NCBI GenBank assembly: GCA_021733945.1
Contig: JAIPJX010000027.1
Span: forward strand, 1-41,857
Reading direction: 5' to 3'
DNA length: 41,857 nucleotides
Origin: Verrucomicrobiota bacterium
GTDB lineage: Bacteria; Verrucomicrobiota; Verrucomicrobiia; Limisphaerales; SIBE01
The translations under genes and the position numbers were made by a program. The notes under the pieces were generated by a model that did no database searches, was not told where the DNA came from, and was given only the letters and a program-made list of their open reading frames with translations. This document shows, in pieces, positions 16,019 to 24,716 of this stretch; the first letter of the stretch is position 1; the number at the start of each line of letters is the position of its first letter.

Positions 16019-17881
16019 ATGCTAAACTCTAAGTCATTTCTAGGCGTCGATTTCGGAGCAGGCAGTCTCAAGATTGCGGAGTTCGAGCTGGATGAAAGCG
16101 GAAGTCTGGTCCTCAAGCAGTACGGCGTTCGGTCGCTCGGCTTGGAGGGCTCCCGCGACTCTGCCCGTGAAGGGGTGATTCGCAAGGCGGTGCAGGAGTT
16201 GTTCGCCGAACGTGGATTCGGATCGAAGAGGGTCAACGCCTGCGCCCCCGGGTTTCACGTGTTCTCCAAGTTCGTGAAGCTTCCGCCGGTCGACAGCGCC
16301 AAGATTCCGCAAATCATTCAATACGAAGCCCAGCAGAACGTGCCGTTTCCGTTGGAGGAAGTGGTTTGGGACTCGCAGATCCTTGGGAACACCGCAAACG
16401 GCGAATACGAAGTGCTTCTGGTGGCCATCAAGAGCGATGTGGTCGAAGGACTCTTTCGCACGGCGGACAGTTCGGGTTTGAAACTGCAGTTGGTTGACGT
16501 GTCTCCGGCCGCGTTGTGCAATGCGTTTCGATACAACTACGGGGATCTCGAAGGGTGCGCGATGTTGCTCGATATCGGTGCCAAGACGAGCAACCTCCTG
16601 TTTTTCGAGCAGGGCAAGGTCTACGCGCGGGGGATCAACATTGGGGCCAATTCGATCACCCAGGATTTTGCTGCGGAAGCCAAATTACGCTTCCCGGAAG
16701 CCGAAAAGATTAAAATTGCCGAAGGGTTTGTCAGTTTGGGAGGGGCTTACGAGGAGCCTGAAAATCCCCATCAAGCGGCGATTTCCAAGATCGCGCGTCA
16801 GGTCATGACCCGGTTGCACATTCAGGTCAACCAGACCATTCAGTTTTACAAGGGGCAACAGGGCGGATCGGCACCCACACAGCTCTATCTGGCCGGCGGT
16901 GCCTCCGTGATGCCGTATGCCGCCCAGTTTTTCGCTGAAAAACTCAATGTTGGCGTCGACTACTTCAACCCGTTCCGTGCGGTTCAGATTGATCCCTCGA
17001 TCAACCTCGAGGAATTGGCCACGGTCGCCCATTCGTTTGGTGAAGTCGTCGGCCTCGGTCTGCGCAATGCCGCCCAGTGTCCGGTGGAACTGAACCTGGT
17101 TCCCAAGAGCATTCGGAAGCGGCAGCAGCTGGATCAGAAGAAACCGTATTTTATTGCGACCGTTCTGAGTCTGGTGCTGGCGGTGTTCTCGTTTGGTCTG
17201 TTTTTTGATCGTGTGGCGGCCGTGCAAAAGAATGCACAGCAATCGATTCTCCAGGAGCTCCAGCCGTTGCAGGCCAAGGAGTCGACCCTGAAGGGGCATG
17301 AGAACAAGATCAGCAGGACCAAGGAAGAACTCAAGGCATACAGCGCGTGGTTGAACCAACGGTTTTACTGGCCTGATTTGCTCGGGGAAATCCGGGGGGT
17401 GTTGCTCGCGACCGAACAATCGCTCTCCAGGCCCGGCTTGCCCGTGGGTATCTGGATTGAACGGTTTGGTACCAACTCGACAGCCGGCCCGAAAGAGCCA
17501 GTGGAAGAAGAGGGGACCGATTCCGCCGCTGGATTCTACAAAATGGACCCGAAACTTCTTGAACGGTACGGCTTGTTGCCCACCGGAATGAAGGCCGGAG
17601 AGCCGGGTGCCGATGAGGATCCCGATGCCGAGGGCGATGGCAAGGAAGAAGGTGCTGGAAACATCAGCGTGACGTTCCGCGCCGTGGATCTGTCGTCCAG
17701 AAGCGGGGATCCCTCCGCAAATGGCAAAATGGCTTTCATGGTTCAGGACGCTCTTCAGCTGAGTGAATTGCTGGACAAGGATGGCACGAAGCTTTCCGGC
17801 CAAATCTCCGAGGTCGATTCGGAGGATTCGACGTTCACGTTTGACATGAGCATCAAGGTGAAACCTCCCGTAACCGAGTAA
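16019..17881 (+). CDS. pilM: PilM-like protein fused to a PilN-like membrane/periplasmic part (Amuc_1101 type)
   Basis: This 620-residue protein begins with an actin-like PilM domain (residues 1-360): FLGVDFGAGSLKIAEFELD for ATP phosphate binding, VKLPPVDSAKIPQIIQYEAQQNVPFPLEEVVWD typical of PilM, LLDIGAKTSNLLFFEQGKV, and LYLAGGASVMP. A stretch ELNLVPKSIRKRQ follows, which is the usual N-terminus of PilN (the PilM-binding peptide). A membrane segment at about 378-399, a coiled coil and an acidic periplasmic part complete it. So PilM and PilN appear as one chain. The gene order pilM/1100-like/1099-like/secretin equals the Akkermansia Amuc_1101-1098 cluster. The role would be to tie a cytoplasmic ring to the inner-membrane alignment complex. 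No pilus ATPase or pilin is in the window. Confidence 0.85.
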   Translation: MLNSKSFLGVDFGAGSLKIAEFELDESGSLVLKQYGVRSLGLEGSRDSAREGVIRKAVQELFAERGFGSKRVNACAPGFHVFSKFVKLPPVDSAKIPQIIQYEAQQNVPFPLEEVVWDSQILGNTANGEYEVLLVAIKSDVVEGLFRTADSSGLKLQLVDVSPAALCNAFRYNYGDLEGCAMLLDIGAKTSNLLFFEQGKVYARGINIGANSITQDFAAEAKLRFPEAEKIKIAEGFVSLGGAYEEPENPHQAAISKIARQVMTRLHIQVNQTIQFYKGQQGGSAPTQLYLAGGASVMPYAAQFFAEKLNVGVDYFNPFRAVQIDPSINLEELATVAHSFGEVVGLGLRNAAQCPVELNLVPKSIRKRQQLDQKKPYFIATVLSLVLAVFSFGLFFDRVAAVQKNAQQSILQELQPLQAKESTLKGHENKISRTKEELKAYSAWLNQRFYWPDLLGEIRGVLLATEQSLSRPGLPVGIWIERFGTNSTAGPKEPVEEEGTDSAAGFYKMDPKLLERYGLLPTGMKAGEPGADEDPDAEGDGKEEGAGNISVTFRAVDLSSRSGDPSANGKMAFMVQDALQLSELLDKDGTKLSGQISEVDSEDSTFTFDMSIKVKPPVTE

Positions 17882-17883
17882 TT

Positions 17884-18900
17884 ATGTCCTGGATCAAACG
17901 AAACCTGTTCATGGTGGTTGGCGGAGTGATATCGCTTGCGCTGCTCGGTGCCGCCGGCTTCTTCCTCTACACCAAGTATGAGGCAAACCGCGCCATCGGT
18001 GAGGAGCTGGACGCGAACATCGCGAACCTGAAAAGTCTTGCGAACCGCGACCCGCATCCGGGCACGGCCGAAGTGGACAACATCTCCGCTGCGAAAGCCG
18101 AGGCGGCGCGGGTAAATGAATTTCTCGGTGAAGTGAAGCAGTTTTTCCCGGTCCAGTTCACGGACCCGTTGGATAGTCGGCAGTTCCGGGCGATGCTCGA
18201 CACACGAATTTCGCGGCTGCAGTCGGGAGCGGAGGAGTCGGGGGTGAAGCTGCCGGAAGATTACTGGTTTACCTTCGCTGCCCAGAAGAGCGCCGTGAAA
18301 TTTGACGACAAGGCCTTGACGACCCTGGCGACACAGCTGCTGGAGATCAACGAACTGTGCCGTGTGCTTTATGATGCGAAGGTTGTGGCCCTTGACAGCG
18401 TGCGTCGCGCGCCGGTTGCCTCCGAGGACAGCGGATTCGAGGATTACCTCTCCGAACAAAAAGGTTCGACGAATCAATGGGGTGTGCTCATGCCCTACGA
18501 AGTGACCTTCCGCGGTTTTAGCACCGAGGTCGCCAGGGTGTTTGAAGGTTTGATTCGGAACACCAACGCCTGTTTTGTGGTCAAGAATGTCGGTATCAAT
18601 CGTGCGGATGCCGCTCCTGTGAACCCAATGATGGGAATGGGAATGATGGGTGGCGATGGAAAAGGGGACGGCAGTCCGTACTCCCGTTATGGGGGCATGA
18701 TGAGTCCGCAGGGAGGGGGCCGGGGAATGCCTCCCGACATGGCTTCCAGGTATGGGCTGGCTCCCACCATGCCGCAACGCAGCGCAAGCACTCCCAATCT
18801 GCGCGGCGCGATGCTGGATGAGAAACTGTTGAAGGTCACCATGACCTTGGAATCAGTTCGGCTGAAACGGGATGAAACCGCACTCGCTTCGGAGCGATAG
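17884..18900 (+). CDS. Amuc_1100-like pilus-associated protein (PilO-type)
   Basis: This 338-residue protein is anchored by one N-terminal transmembrane helix (about residues 9-29). A helical segment follows, then an alpha/beta region resembling Akkermansia Amuc_1100, a PilO-like protein known for Toll-like receptor 2 activation. Shared pattern elements are FTDPLDSRQFRAMLDTRISRL, the VLMPYEVTFRGFSTEVARV strand-helix unit and the late LLKVTMTLESVRLK strand. Between the last two lies a Met/Gly/Pro-rich insert (residues about 245-292, with MMGMGMMGG and GGMMSPQGGGRGMPP). The start lies two bases after the pilM stop, so expression is coupled. Family assignment rests on position and pattern, not on an alignment. 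Confidence 0.75.
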   Translation: MSWIKRNLFMVVGGVISLALLGAAGFFLYTKYEANRAIGEELDANIANLKSLANRDPHPGTAEVDNISAAKAEAARVNEFLGEVKQFFPVQFTDPLDSRQFRAMLDTRISRLQSGAEESGVKLPEDYWFTFAAQKSAVKFDDKALTTLATQLLEINELCRVLYDAKVVALDSVRRAPVASEDSGFEDYLSEQKGSTNQWGVLMPYEVTFRGFSTEVARVFEGLIRNTNACFVVKNVGINRADAAPVNPMMGMGMMGGDGKGDGSPYSRYGGMMSPQGGGRGMPPDMASRYGLAPTMPQRSASTPNLRGAMLDEKLLKVTMTLESVRLKRDETALASER

Positions 18901-18915
18901 GAAATCAGGGTTCTC

Positions 18916-19716
18916 ATGGATTTCATAAAAAAGCATTACGAGAAAATCGTGCTGAGTGTTGTCTTGCTCAGTCTGGCAGTTGGTGCCGCCCTTCTGCCTC
19001 TGAAAGTTTCGGACGTCAGGCAAAATTTGGAGGACACCCAGGCCGGATTGACGGTTCGATCCAAGCCCAAGCTCTTCAAGCCCGTGGATCTGACCACGAA
19101 CGAGATCGTTGTCAAACGGTCGCTGAACGTGAAGCCGTTTGATTTCGCGACGCCCCATAATATTTTTAATCCCGTCGAATGGCGCAAGAAACCCGATGGC
19201 GGTTTGATCAAGATGGAGACGGGAACCGAGGCGGGGGTGGGTGCATTGATCGTGGAGGATATTTCCCCGCTTCACCTCAATGTCACTCTGGACTATGTGT
19301 CCGGGAACGACGGGGACTACCGTTACCATTTCACCGTCGAGCGTGAAACGGAACGAAACCCGCGGCGGGTCGTGGCTGCTTCCATGAACGTGCCGAACCC
19401 GTATTTTCTGCTTACCGGAGTTGAAGGAGCACCCGATGCCCCGACCGCAGTGACGCTCATTCTGAACGGGGAACGCAGCCCGGTAACCGTCAGTAAGGAA
19501 AATCCGTTGACCCGTGTGATCGGATATGCGGCCGTGTTGAAATACCCCGGTGAACGCACCCCCGCGAAGGCATTCAAGAAGGATGATTTCATAAAAATTC
19601 CACGGGATCCGGATCGGTACAAAATCGTTGCCATCACTCAAGACGAAGTTGTATTGTCCGCAAGCTCAAGCGAAAAACGAACCCCTTTAAAATGGAAGAG
19701 TGCGCCCCGAAATTGA
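18916..19716 (+). CDS. Amuc_1099-like pilus-system protein
   Basis: This 266-residue protein has an N-terminal membrane helix (IVLSVVLLSLAVGAALLPL) and a beta-rich periplasmic part. Two similar beta segments are visible around residues 115-145 (VEDISPLHLNVTLDYVSGN) and at the C-terminus (RYKIVAITQDEVVLSAS), the latter resembling the HB/PilP type of domain that docks to a secretin. Position between the Amuc_1100-like gene and the secretin matches Amuc_1099 in Akkermansia. Fifteen bases separate it from the upstream gene. The likely role is linking the inner-membrane complex to the outer-membrane secretin. Confidence 0.68.
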   Translation: MDFIKKHYEKIVLSVVLLSLAVGAALLPLKVSDVRQNLEDTQAGLTVRSKPKLFKPVDLTTNEIVVKRSLNVKPFDFATPHNIFNPVEWRKKPDGGLIKMETGTEAGVGALIVEDISPLHLNVTLDYVSGNDGDYRYHFTVERETERNPRRVVAASMNVPNPYFLLTGVEGAPDAPTAVTLILNGERSPVTVSKENPLTRVIGYAAVLKYPGERTPAKAFKKDDFIKIPRDPDRYKIVAITQDEVVLSASSSEKRTPLKWKSAPRN

Positions 19717-19750
19717 AAGCAGAGGTTTTTAGGCAAAGGAAACCAAACCC

Positions 19751-22700
19751 ATGATAAAAGCAGTAACCATCAGTCTCAGTCTTGCGCTCCTGGTAGGCGG
19801 CGCCCCATCTCTCTTCAGCCAAACCTCTCCCGCTCAGGTCGCGGGTGACGAAGCGGTCAGGCGGCAGGCCTACCTCATCGAGTTGCGCAAATCCCTCGCC
19901 ACGGCTCAGGAAGCCGAAGCTCAAATGGATTATCTGAGAGCATCGCAGCTTTACGAGGAAGCCTACGACCTTTCCCTGAAAACGGGACCGGGGGCCCATG
20001 CTGAACAGCAACAGACTGTGACGGGCCTTTCCTCTGTCCGTTTGATCCTCGCCGAACAGGCGCAGAAGAAAAAAGATTTCGCAGAAGCGGATCGTCAGCT
20101 CACCCGCGTGCTGCGGGTGGAACCCAAGAATCTGGCCGCTCTGGAGTTGAAGGCAGCCAACGACAAGCTTCTGGAGGAACAGCGGGGAATGATTCCGAGC
20201 CGCGAAACGCGGGACCGCATTCCGGAAATCAAGGAAGAGCGCATTGGCACCTCCACATTGGTTCAGGACGCCCGTTTGCTGGTTGAGATGGGAAAACTCG
20301 ACGAGGCGGAAGTGCTGCTCCAGAAGGCGGTCACCAGTGACCCCGAACATCAGGGTGCCTTCTACTATCTGAATTACATCAAGGAAGCCCGCCATGCCCA
20401 GGAATCGCGCAAGCGCGAGATTATTTCCAAGGACAAGCTGCTCCAGGTCGAGAAGGCGTGGAATATTCCGCTCCAGAGAAACAATCTTCCTTCGCCGAAT
20501 CCGTTCGCGCAGACCAACCTCGTTCATACGAGCCCGCATCGTCGGCAGATCATGCAGTTGCTCGACCTGATCGTGATCGAGGAGTTTCCTCGTGTTGAAG
20601 GCCGCGGACCGGCCCCGACCATTCCTCTGGCGGAAGCGCTGCGGGAACTGGACGAACAGGTTCGGGAACGCGATCCCGCAAAACGCGGAATCAACTTCAT
20701 CATCAACTCCCAGGTCGATCAGCCGCAGGAACAGGCACAGTTCGGTCAGATTGACCCGGTCACGGGACAGCAGCTTCCGCCCCCGCCTCCTTCGGAGCCG
20801 TTGGATTTGCGGAATGACGTGGTTGTGACCCTGGATCCTCCCCTTCGGAATGTGCGGGCAAAGGACATTATCGACGCATTGTCAAAGGTCGGTAAATCGC
20901 AGCGCGACAATTCGCCGGTGCCCCTGAAGTTCTCGATCGAAGATTATGCCATTGTATTCACGCAGTCCTCCACGGAGCAGCCCCACTATTACACCCGGGT
21001 ATTCCGGGTGAACCCGAATACCTTCATGGAAGGGCTTCAGAGCATCGCGCCGCAATTCCTCGGAACCGGCGGTGGTGGTGGTGGTGGAGCTGGCGGCGGC
21101 GGAGCCGGTGGTGGCGGTGGCGGCGGCGGTGGCCTCGGTGGTGGTGGAGCCGGCGGTGGCGGTGGCGGCAGCTTTGCCTTTCCCCGCGGTGATTTGACGG
21201 GAGCTTCTTCCGGTGGTGGTCTTGGCGGCGGAGGCTTGGGAGGCGGCGGCGCTGGGGGCGGCGGCGGCGGCATCGGTGGTGGTGGTGGCGGCATTGGCGG
21301 TGGTGGTGGCGGCATCGGTGGTGGTGGTGGCGGCATTGGCGGTGGCGCTGGCGGTGGTGGCATCGGTGGTGGCGTTGGTATCCGCGGAGTGACCTACGAG
21401 AGCCAGACGGATATCGCAAGCACTTTAGCCCGCAATTTCTTTGCTGCGGCAGGTGTCAATTTCCCGCCCTCTCCGTTCGCTAATCAGGGTGGTCTTGGAG
21501 GTGCCGGAGGCGGACTCGGTGGTGGTGGTGGTGGCGGATTTACGCAACCGGGTGGTGGCGGCGGACAGTTTGGTGGACTGGGTGGTATTCCAGGACAACA
21601 GCAGGTCCCGTTGAAGAGCCTCTTTTTCAATGATCGCACCGGTATCATATTTGCCCGGGCGACCCTGGAAGATCTCGACATCATGGAACAGGCGATTCAG
21701 GTCCTGAACGTTGCTCCCCCGCAGGTCAACATCGAAGCCCGGTTTACGGAAATTGGACAGAATGATTCGCGGGCACTGGGTTTTGACTGGTTCCTCGGAA
21801 ATTCGCTTCTCAACAACGGTGCGATCGGTGTTCAGGGTGGAACCGCTCCGTCCTACCAGGGCAACCCGAGCGCGGCCAACCCGTCCGGGACCTTTCCCGG
21901 AACCGCAACGCCAGGAGATGCCGCGAATCCGAACGGGACTTTGCTTCCGTCCAACTACGGTGACACCAAGCTCACCACAGGTTTGGGCAATGTGGCCGGT
22001 CTGGATCGTCTCGACATTCCAACCGTTGCGACAGTGACGGGAATCCTCACGGATCCGCAGTTCCGCATGGTGATCCGTGCGCTGGAACAAAGAAGTGGCA
22101 CGGACGTTCTCTCCGCTCCGAATGTGACGACACTCAGTGGACGCCAGGCGAAGATTGAGGTCACCGAACTTAGGACCATTGTGTCCGGACAGGGCTTCAG
22201 CCAGGCCGGAGCCGGTGGGGGTGGCGCTGGTGTTGGTGGCGCTGGTGGTGTGGTCGGCGGTGGAGCTGCCGTGGCAGCCGCGTCGAACTTCGGAACCCAG
22301 GAAGTGCCGCTCGGGCCGAGTCTGGATGTGGTTCCCTATGTTTCGGCGGACGGATATTCCATTCAAATGACCCTGATCCCGACACTGGTTGAATTCCTGG
22401 GTTATGATGATCCGGGTCCGTTCTTGCCGGTGGCGCAGTCCGCTGCTGGAAATACGCTCGGAACTCCGTTGACGGCTCAGTTGCCGCTGCCGAAATTCCG
22501 GGTGCGTCAGGTCGTGACAAGCGCAAACGTGTGGGACGGACAAACCATTGTATTGGGCGGGCTGATTGCGGAGAATGTTTCCAAGATCAAGGACAAGGTT
22601 CCGGTGCTCGGGGACATCCCGTTGCTGGGTCGTTTCTTCCGCAGCGAATCCTTCGCGACGTCGAAGAAGAACCTGGTGATCTTCGTAACACCCAAGATCA

Positions 22701-22792
22701 TTGATCCTGCGGGCAACCGGGTCCACACGGACGACAATCTTCCGTATGACCCGAATGTCTCCCCTTCCGCCCGGATGGTCCCGATTCGGTAA
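19751..22792 (+). CDS. TPR-containing secretin with giant glycine-rich tracts (Amuc_1098/PilQ type)
   Basis: This 1013-residue outer-membrane secretin starts with a signal peptide (ISLSLALLVGGAPSLFS). Residues about 35-230 are helical TPR-like repeats (YEEAYDLSLKTG; ADRQLTRVLRVEPKNLAALELKA; AEVLLQKAVTSDPEHQGAFYYL). A secretin N-domain follows (VVVTLDPPLRNVRAKDIIDALSKV). Residues about 438-543 and 579-615 are almost pure glycine with Ala, Ile and Leu. The secretin core then runs to the end: QVNIEARFTEIGQNDSRALG, APNVTTLSGRQAKIEV, and VPVLGDIPLLGRFFRSESF, the diagnostic motif. The protein should form the outer-membrane gate of the pilus-like system. The glycine tract is in frame and codon-pure (GGT/GGC), so its length may vary. 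Confidence 0.92.
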   Translation: MIKAVTISLSLALLVGGAPSLFSQTSPAQVAGDEAVRRQAYLIELRKSLATAQEAEAQMDYLRASQLYEEAYDLSLKTGPGAHAEQQQTVTGLSSVRLILAEQAQKKKDFAEADRQLTRVLRVEPKNLAALELKAANDKLLEEQRGMIPSRETRDRIPEIKEERIGTSTLVQDARLLVEMGKLDEAEVLLQKAVTSDPEHQGAFYYLNYIKEARHAQESRKREIISKDKLLQVEKAWNIPLQRNNLPSPNPFAQTNLVHTSPHRRQIMQLLDLIVIEEFPRVEGRGPAPTIPLAEALRELDEQVRERDPAKRGINFIINSQVDQPQEQAQFGQIDPVTGQQLPPPPPSEPLDLRNDVVVTLDPPLRNVRAKDIIDALSKVGKSQRDNSPVPLKFSIEDYAIVFTQSSTEQPHYYTRVFRVNPNTFMEGLQSIAPQFLGTGGGGGGGAGGGGAGGGGGGGGGLGGGGAGGGGGGSFAFPRGDLTGASSGGGLGGGGLGGGGAGGGGGGIGGGGGGIGGGGGGIGGGGGGIGGGAGGGGIGGGVGIRGVTYESQTDIASTLARNFFAAAGVNFPPSPFANQGGLGGAGGGLGGGGGGGFTQPGGGGGQFGGLGGIPGQQQVPLKSLFFNDRTGIIFARATLEDLDIMEQAIQVLNVAPPQVNIEARFTEIGQNDSRALGFDWFLGNSLLNNGAIGVQGGTAPSYQGNPSAANPSGTFPGTATPGDAANPNGTLLPSNYGDTKLTTGLGNVAGLDRLDIPTVATVTGILTDPQFRMVIRALEQRSGTDVLSAPNVTTLSGRQAKIEVTELRTIVSGQGFSQAGAGGGGAGVGGAGGVVGGGAAVAAASNFGTQEVPLGPSLDVVPYVSADGYSIQMTLIPTLVEFLGYDDPGPFLPVAQSAAGNTLGTPLTAQLPLPKFRVRQVVTSANVWDGQTIVLGGLIAENVSKIKDKVPVLGDIPLLGRFFRSESFATSKKNLVIFVTPKIIDPAGNRVHTDDNLPYDPNVSPSARMVPIR
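21062..21380 (+). repeat. In-frame GGT/GGC glycine tract with 21-bp tandem units
   Basis: The secretin gene contains a run of glycine codons. Within it, 21266-21349 is four consecutive 21-bp units of the form ggcggcat(c/t)gg(t/c)ggtggtggt, with two alternating variants giving a 42-bp super-repeat. Each unit encodes seven residues (mainly glycine, one isoleucine). Units are multiples of three, so slippage would change length without breaking the frame. Confidence 0.9.
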
Positions 22793-22834
22793 TCGGAGCG
22801 GAATTGGAAGCATGCTTGAAAGAAGTCGAATCTT

Positions 22835-24706
22835 ATGTCATCACCAAAGATAAACACACTAAGCAGATTAGGTGTTTGTGGTCTGTTCGCCCTCTCGGTC
22901 GGCGCGGCCTCCGCTGGGAGCGCCTACGTCCGCCAGGGAAACGATTATCCGGTCACGCGGTTGCAATATGGAGATCAGGTCCTTGCGAGCATCAGCACCG
23001 GTAATGCCGGTGGTTACCTCGTTTGGCAGGACAATGCGACCGATGGCGAAGGCCTCGGGATCAGCGCGCAGCGTTTGCAGGGCAATCTCCTGAGCGATCT
23101 GGGTGTGTTCCGAGTCAACGAAGACGCGACCGGAGATCAGCAGAATGCCAAGGTCAAGCTGCTCAAGGATGGTGGCGCTGTGTTTGTCTGGCAGGGCGGA
23201 GTTCTCGGTGAACAGGATGTCTTCGCCCGCTTTGTCGCACCGGATGGCACGTTTCGGACGGGTGATGTTCGGGTGAATTCGTATCTTCCCAGTCAACAGG
23301 GTGATGCTGTGCTGACAGTGCTGGAGAACGGCGACGTTGTGTTTGCGTGGTCCAGTTTTGGGCAGGACGGGAACATGCAGGGCGTGTTTGGTCAACGTTT
23401 CAGCCCGGCTGGAGAGATGGTTGGAACTGAGTTCCAGATCAACCAGTTCTCATCCTACAATCAACGGACCCCGGCAATCGAAGCTCTGGACGGGGGTGGA
23501 TTCGCCGCCGTTTGGGTGTCCGAACAGCAGCGTTTTGAGAACAGCATTGATCTATTTGCCAGGGTGTTCCCGAAGGATATCGAGGGAGCAGGAAGTGAAT
23601 TCCTGATCAATACCACCCAGAATATCTGTGCGAATCCGACGCTTGCTCCCGTGGAAGCGGGTGGCTTCATGGTCGGATGGGCTGAGCGCGATATCAGCGA
23701 ATTAAACAATGGATGGAATGTGTTTGCGCGGAGTTTCGGTGCAAATGCACAAGCGCTTGGTTCGGCAGTGCAGCTGAACACCGATCTCGAAGGGCAACAT
23801 TACGCGCCCCGGATTGCGAGTCTGAATGGCGATCATATGGTGGTCTGGACCAGTGACAGGCAGGATGGATCGCAGGAAGGTGTGTTTGGACGGTTTGTCG
23901 CTTCAACCGCGGAACCGATCAGCGAAGAGATTCAAATCAATACATTCACAGCCAATAAACAGATTTACCCGACCGTGACCTCCGACGGGGCAGGGCAGTT
24001 CCTGGTGGTTTGGTCGAGTTTCATCGGTGGGCCGACGAGCTTTGATTTGTTCGCCCAGCGGTTCGCTCCTTCGGCCGTTGTCCCCGAAGCCCCGTTTGCC
24101 GCTGCCATCAGTCCCAGCAAATTGAGCGTGACCTGGCCTCTGGCGCAGGATGGCACGGTGCAGGGATACGAAGTGTATGTGGACAACAATCCGACCCCGA
24201 CCTATCTGGAATCGAATCTGTTTTCGCTCGGATCCCTCGTTCCGAGTTCAACACACACCTTCAAATTGGCTTTCCGATTCAAGGATGGCACCCGATCTCC
24301 CTTGTCTGCCTCCGTGTCGGTGAGGACATGGGGAAGTGACGAAAATCTGGATGGATTGCCGGACGACTGGCAACAGCTTCATTGGAACCGCGATGCATCC
24401 AAATGGCCCGATTCCCGGAGTGATTCGGACAACGACGGTGCGAGCAATCTTGAAGAGTTCCTCGCTGGAACCGATCCGAAAGTTTCGACCAGCGTTCTAA
24501 GGACGACCCTGCGAGCGACGCCTCAGGGGAGTTTCCTGGACTGGAATACACGTCCCGGGTTCATTTATCAGGTGCAGTCCAAGTCCGGTGTGGAATCTGA
24601 TTGGCAGGACGTCGGGGATGCGCGATTCGCCGGTTCGGAAACGGACTCGATGCGGATCGGATACTCCGAGTTTTCGAAATACTATCGTGTGAAACGGCTC
24701 CGTTAA
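22835..24706 (+). CDS. Large exported repeat protein with FnIII, calcium-loop and shared C-terminal module
   Basis: This 623-residue exported protein has a signal peptide (RLGVCGLFALSVGAASA). Residues about 40-410 consist of repeated units of about 55-60 residues that each contain a strand like 'GGFxVxW' followed by an 'FxRxFxxxG' segment (GGYLVWQD, GAVFVWQG, DVVFAWSS, GFAAVWVS, GFMVGWAE, HMVVWTSD, QFLVVWSS), which suggests a seven-bladed beta-propeller. A fibronectin type III-like domain follows (SPSKLSVTWPLAQDGTV), then acidic calcium-type loops (DENLDGLPDDW ... DSDNDGASNLEEF), then the C-terminal module (FIYQVQSKSGV ... YYRVKRLR). No enzyme signature is seen. It starts 42 bases after the secretin gene, probably in the same transcript. 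Confidence 0.82.
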   Translation: MSSPKINTLSRLGVCGLFALSVGAASAGSAYVRQGNDYPVTRLQYGDQVLASISTGNAGGYLVWQDNATDGEGLGISAQRLQGNLLSDLGVFRVNEDATGDQQNAKVKLLKDGGAVFVWQGGVLGEQDVFARFVAPDGTFRTGDVRVNSYLPSQQGDAVLTVLENGDVVFAWSSFGQDGNMQGVFGQRFSPAGEMVGTEFQINQFSSYNQRTPAIEALDGGGFAAVWVSEQQRFENSIDLFARVFPKDIEGAGSEFLINTTQNICANPTLAPVEAGGFMVGWAERDISELNNGWNVFARSFGANAQALGSAVQLNTDLEGQHYAPRIASLNGDHMVVWTSDRQDGSQEGVFGRFVASTAEPISEEIQINTFTANKQIYPTVTSDGAGQFLVVWSSFIGGPTSFDLFAQRFAPSAVVPEAPFAAAISPSKLSVTWPLAQDGTVQGYEVYVDNNPTPTYLESNLFSLGSLVPSSTHTFKLAFRFKDGTRSPLSASVSVRTWGSDENLDGLPDDWQQLHWNRDASKWPDSRSDSDNDGASNLEEFLAGTDPKVSTSVLRTTLRATPQGSFLDWNTRPGFIYQVQSKSGVESDWQDVGDARFAGSETDSMRIGYSEFSKYYRVKRLR

Positions 24707-24716
24707 GGTACTGACT

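Noticed and set aside
21024..21419. Long minus-strand frames rich in proline or histidine opposite the secretin glycine tract
   Set aside because: They are the necessary antisense reading of GGT/GGC repeats, with no start signal and no known family.
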